A stretch of 64,000 nucleotides of DNA from contig JAHRYN010000002.1 of the NCBI GenBank assembly GCA_020621405.1, forward strand, positions 795,676 through 859,675. The letters are read 5' to 3'. This document shows positions 62,401 to 64,000 of this stretch, piece after piece (position 1 is the stretch's first letter; each line of letters begins with the position of its first letter). This stretch comes from Betaproteobacteria bacterium (GTDB lineage: Bacteria; Pseudomonadota; Gammaproteobacteria; Burkholderiales; Rhodocyclaceae). The position numbers and the translations under genes are program-made. Under the pieces are notes generated by a model, which saw only the letters and a program-made list of their open reading frames with translations, did not search any database and had not been told where the DNA came from.

Positions 62401-64000
62401 CACACCCACCCGCGACACGCCCAGCACCTCCGCCCACAACGCTGCCAGTGCCGCTTCCTGCTCCGTGCGCGGCGCGACGTAGTCGTCGCGGACCGCATTC
62501 AAGTCCGGCGCCGGCAACGCGGCACGGTCGAGCTTGCCGTTGGCCGTGATCGGCAGCGCCTCGAGCAGCACGAGCGCCGACGGCAGCATGTGCGCCGGCA
62601 GGCTCTGCCCGAGCTGCGTGCGCAGCGCACCCGCCTCCAGACCCGCGCCCGCCACGTACGCCACCAGCCGGCGCTCGCCCGGCCTGTCCTCACGCACCAC
62701 CACCGCCGCCTGCTTCACCCCGGCCTGCGCCATCAGCGCCGCTTCGATCTCGCCCGGCTCGATCCGGAAACCACGCAGCTTCACCTGATCGTCGAAGCGG
62801 CCCAGGAATTCGATCGTCCCGTCCGCCAGCCAGCGCACACGGTCCCCGGTCCGGTACAGCCGCGCGCCCGGCGCATCGCTGAACGGGTGCGCGACGAACT
62901 TCTCCGCCGTCAGTTCCGGCTGGCCCAGATAGCCCCGCGCCAGTCCGACACCACCCAGATACAGCTCGCCGGCCACGCCCACCGCCACCGGCTGGCGCGT
63001 ATCGTCGAGTACCCAGGCCTGCATGTTCGAGATCGGCCGGCCGATCGGAATGGCGCCCTGCCAGCCTTCCTCACAGGTCCACCAGGTGGCGTCGATGGCC
63101 GTTTCAGTCGGCCCGTAAACATTGTGCAATCCGGCCTGCATACGGCTGTGGAACACGCCCGCCAGCGCCGGATCAAGCGCCTCGCCGCCGCAGAAGACGT
63201 GGCGCAATGTCCGGCAGTCCGCAATGCCGGGCTCGTCCAGCATCGGCCGCAACATCGACGGCGTCAGATCCCAGATCGAAACGGCATGTGCCTGCGTCAG
63301 CGCCACCAGCGCCGCGCTGTCGGTGCGTTCGTCCTCCCGCGCAAGCACACAGCGCCCGCCGGTGAGCAGGCAGGCGAACAGTTGTCCGATCGACACATCG
63401 AAATTGATCGATGCCTGGACCAGCATCGCGTCGGCGGCGGTGATGCCGAAGGTGCCGATCAGCCAGTGCATGCGGTTGCACACCGCCGCATGGCTGACCA
63501 TGACACCCTTTGGCTGTCCGGTCGAGCCCGAGGTGTAGATCACGTACGCCAGGCTGGCCGCGCCACCCACCGCCTCCGGGTTGTCCCCGGACTGCGACCC
63601 GATCAGCGCCGCGTCATCCACGCACACCGTCCGCCCCGCGTGCGCCGGCAGCTTCCCCACCAACCCGCTGTGCGTGAGCACCACCGGCGCCGCCGTGTCC
63701 TCCACCATGTACGCGATCCGCGCCGCCGGGTATGACGGGTCCAGCGGCACGTACGCACCCCCCACCTTCAGGATCCCCAGCACTCCGGCCACCAGATCCA
63801 CCGAGCGCTCCAGGTACAGGCCCACCCTCACCTCCGGACCCACTCCCAACCCTCGCAGCGCGTGCGCGATCCGGTTCGCTCGCGCGTTGAGCTCGCCGTA
63901 ACTCAGCTTGTCGTCACCGCACTCCAGCGCGACCGACCCCGGGCTGCGCTCGACCTGCGCCTCGAACAGCGACGCCAGCGTCCCGCCCTCCGGGTACGCG
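56416..64000 (-). CDS. Nonribosomal peptide synthetase, 5' end outside window
   Basis: About 2530 residues are visible. From the right edge the domains are A1 (N-terminus cut), carrier T1 (DNFFELGGHSLL, about 62400), A2 (about 62140-60680), T2 (DSFFELGGHSLL, about 60530), C (HHITSDG, about 59930), A3 (about 58960-57470), T3 (about 57340) and TE (GFSSGG and VPGTHGL, about 57150-56450). There is no C domain between T1 and A2. Reading specificity residues by eye gives DAWQFGLI for A2 (a glutamine-type code) and DAFWLGGT for A3 (valine-type); A1 is unclear. TE releases the product by hydrolysis or cyclisation. The Sfp-like transferase is coupled downstream. Product unknown. Confidence 0.95.
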   Translation of the reverse strand, partial: AYPEGGTLASLFEAQVERSPGSVALECGDDKLSYGELNARANRIAHALRGLGVGPEVRVGLYLERSVDLVAGVLGILKVGGAYVPLDPSYPAARIAYMVEDTAAPVVLTHSGLVGKLPAHAGRTVCVDDAALIGSQSGDNPEAVGGAASLAYVIYTSGSTGQPKGVMVSHAAVCNRMHWLIGTFGITAADAMLVQASINFDVSIGQLFACLLTGGRCVLAREDERTDSAALVALTQAHAVSIWDLTPSMLRPMLDEPGIADCRTLRHVFCGGEALDPALAGVFHSRMQAGLHNVYGPTETAIDATWWTCEEGWQGAIPIGRPISNMQAWVLDDTRQPVAVGVAGELYLGGVGLARGYLGQPELTAEKFVAHPFSDAPGARLYRTGDRVRWLADGTIEFLGRFDDQVKLRGFRIEPGEIEAALMAQAGVKQAAVVVREDRPGERRLVAYVAGAGLEAGALRTQLGQSLPAHMLPSALVLLEALPITANGKLDRAALPAPDLNAVRDDYVAPRTEQEAALAALWAEVLGVSRVGVHDNFFELGGHSLLAARLASRLHGRVARRVSLRDVFDAPTVGRMAHALQQSDADTPDVSSALTMPALRPRTAPVRDVLAQATFPQDSTLASLFEAQVERSPGSVALECGDDRLSYGELNTRANRIARVLCALGVGPDVPVVLFMPRSVELVVGLLGVIKAGGAYVPIDVSLPPARIAYMAEDSGAPVVLTLAALRGRLPDYAGRVLCLDLDDDLPAIASADALLPAPRPADLAYVIYTSGSTGRPKGVMVSHAAICNHMHWMLGTFGFTEADRILQKTSISADASVWEFMAPLLGGGRLVLAAEGSQRDPAALLRQIRTFGITVLQVVPSLLKALVAEPGFADCRSLRQVFCGGETLDAPLATTFFSRSGARLHNLYGPTEAAIDATWWTCEKGWTGSIPIGRPITNMQAWVLDEARQPLPVGVIGELYLGGVGLARGYLGRPELTAEKFVAHPFSDEPGARLYRTGDRARWRADGTIEFLGRIDHQIKMRGFRIEPGEIEAALLGDAAVSQTVVVLREDRPGDQRLVAYVVGREGGDPDIARLRAVLGKSLPEHMVPSAIVRLDALPITAHGKLDRAALPAPEFNAVRDDYVAPRTEQEAALAALWSEVLGVPQVGVHDSFFELGGHSLLAVQLVSRLRGMAGREVSLRDVFEAPSVAGMAVLMQAESPAPVVGEDVAGIQVRHTSEHLPCSYAQSRLWFLEQWEGGSGLYHIVSAYRLVGGVDACALQGALDDLVARHEALRTGFVEEGGEPLQRIVSSARVALTEADLRAIAPGEREATLRAQLQTHAVEAFDLGEAPLLRAGLWRLGDGEWVLQLVIHHITSDGWSQGVLNRELGALYAARCRGVQAQLDALPVQYADYALWQRETLSGAGLQGALGYWKEKLSGLAVLGLPTDRARPAQPSYRGAVVRFGLDAALTGRLRGLAREAGGTLYMVLLAAFKVLLSRHSGQSDIAVGTPVAGRGQVELEGLIGFFVNTLVLRTQVEADEDFMGVLGRVKETALGAFDHAQMPFEKLVEELRPVRDPSRNPLFQVMFALQNAPHEELELSGAEVQRQGLEREIAKFDLTLELTETETDGGQGLSGVFEYATDLFDAGTVERLVGHYRRLLEGIVSQPRMAVCRLPLLTDQERQQLLVEWNDTAAAYPEGGTLASLFEAQVERSPGSVALECGDDKLSYGELNARANRIAHALRGLGVGPEVRVGLYLERSVDLVAGVLGILKVGGAYVPLDPSYPAARIAYMVEDTAAPVVLTHSGLVGKLPAHAGRTVCVDDAALIGSQSGDNPEAVGGAASLAYVIYTSGSTGQPKGVMVEQHSVARLVFGTDYARFGPEETFLLLAPMAFDASTFELWGALLHGSRCVIHPLDVPTAAGLQTLIERHGVSTLWLTAALFNVLIDERPEALRGLRQLLTGGEALSVAHVRRALAALPGVQLINGYGPTESTTFTCCHRIPSQLPASCTSIPIGRPIGNTEVLILDAQCQPVAVGVEGELYIGGAGLARGYLGRPELTAEKFVAHPFSDAPGARLYRTGDRVRWLADGTIEFLGRFDDQVKLRGFRIEPGEIEAALMAQAGVKQAAVVVREDRPGERRLVAYVAGAGLEAGALRTQLGQSLPAHMLPSAFVLLEALPITANGKLDRAALPAPEALPGTQGGAASQPRDIFERHLLGIWESLFERGGIGVDQDFFAMGGHSLLALRLVEAIARTFGTRLPLDTFWFRGNTIRDIAGLLREQSGRGRWPLLVPIKPAGDLPPLFCVHTIGGNLFHYFDLARALSPRQPVLGLNALGVDGQAAPRSSVRDIAADCIVAMREAQPRGPYRLAGFSSGGTVAFEMAQQLRAAGDEVAVLALIDTYAPGVYLRPAGGGLIARLAGAVRPYLKRERLEHAVLNLFGRTPRQGFPDAASAHWWAHWGYRPQTYAGRVDLYIAEESRIEASKSCLGWSARVSGGFEMHPVPGTHGLMVKPPVVDELARLLQRRLDEELDEEADDPVRSKAGR
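57491..57885 (-). repeat. Near-identical A-domain C-terminal segment (in A3)
   Basis: This segment matches 62525-62919 in A1 with one difference visible by eye. It covers the A domain from its C-terminal conserved motifs to near the carrier domain. Confidence 0.85.
58475..58969 (-). repeat. Identical A-domain N-terminal segment (in A3)
   Basis: This 495-bp segment appears identical to 63506-64000 in A1, which ends at the window edge. It covers the front of the A domain including the TSGSTGQPKG nucleotide loop. Confidence 0.9.
62525..62919 (-). repeat. Near-identical A-domain C-terminal segment (in A1)
   Basis: This is the partner of 57491-57885; the difference is Leu versus Phe in the SAxVLLEAL stretch. 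Confidence 0.85.
63506..64000 (-). repeat. Identical A-domain N-terminal segment (in A1)
   Basis: This is the partner of 58475-58969. The copy may continue beyond the window. Confidence 0.9.

Noticed and set aside
58831-63735. A 1634-codon open frame on the plus strand opposite the NRPS gene
   Set aside because: It is the antisense shadow of a GC-rich coding gene, with His/Arg/Gln-rich composition and no domains. Similar long antisense frames opposite metH, priA, ureC, hsdR, mcm and pccA were left out for the same reason.

Overview
The window is about 64 kb of GC-rich chromosomal DNA from a proteobacterium. Gene content, GTG/TTG starts, tightly overlapping operons, a PEP-CTERM (exosortase-sorted) protein and GTAG-type REP elements suggest a betaproteobacterium of the Rhodocyclales/Nitrosomonadales type (Methyloversatilis-like); this placement is inference. 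I saw no rRNA, tRNA, CRISPR array or transposase gene.

Layout. 1-6597 (minus): a propionate/methylmalonyl-CoA operon, mcm-meaB-pccB-(38-codon duplicated start)-pccA, with a divergent GntR/FCD regulator at 6845. 7876-9567: a SulP anion transporter. 9622-15474: an MFS carrier, an AraC regulator and an amiE aliphatic amidase fused by overlaps to a MoxR-type AAA ATPase and a vWA protein. 15668-21087: a LysR regulator and an isoquinoline-1-oxidoreductase-like molybdenum hydroxylase with XdhC and MocA-type maturation genes. 21191-23614: two tandem GAF/HD-GYP proteins.

23681-37383 is a urease operon (ureDAB-x-C ... EF ... G). A four-gene type I restriction-modification cassette (hsdR-hsdS-AlbA/HATPase gene-hsdM, 27389-35276) sits between ureC and ureE in the same direction. 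Inside the cassette, a 619-bp spacer before hsdM holds the most unusual structure of the window. An approximately 83-bp element with nested inverted repeats occurs three times with fixed internal spacing. There is also a 21-bp-period triple repeat and a 24-bp perfect palindrome.

37469-49919 is mostly housekeeping: hemE, priA (with DnaA-box-like sites in its upstream region), a PEP-CTERM protein, tlyA-metF, a Bcr/CflA-type efflux gene, a cytochrome c, and metH with a terminator hairpin in its leader. metF and metH together cover methyl-tetrahydrofolate formation and use, and metH and mcm both need cobalamin. 49933-55669 carries an RNase D-like exonuclease, a YcaC-like hydrolase, a pirin, two LysR regulators, an SDR lacking the usual Tyr and a TerB-like protein. 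55688-64000 (minus) is the 3' part of a large NRPS gene with its Sfp-type phosphopantetheinyl transferase. The visible module order is A-T-A-T-C-A-T-TE, and two A domains share near-identical flanks around different specificity cores.
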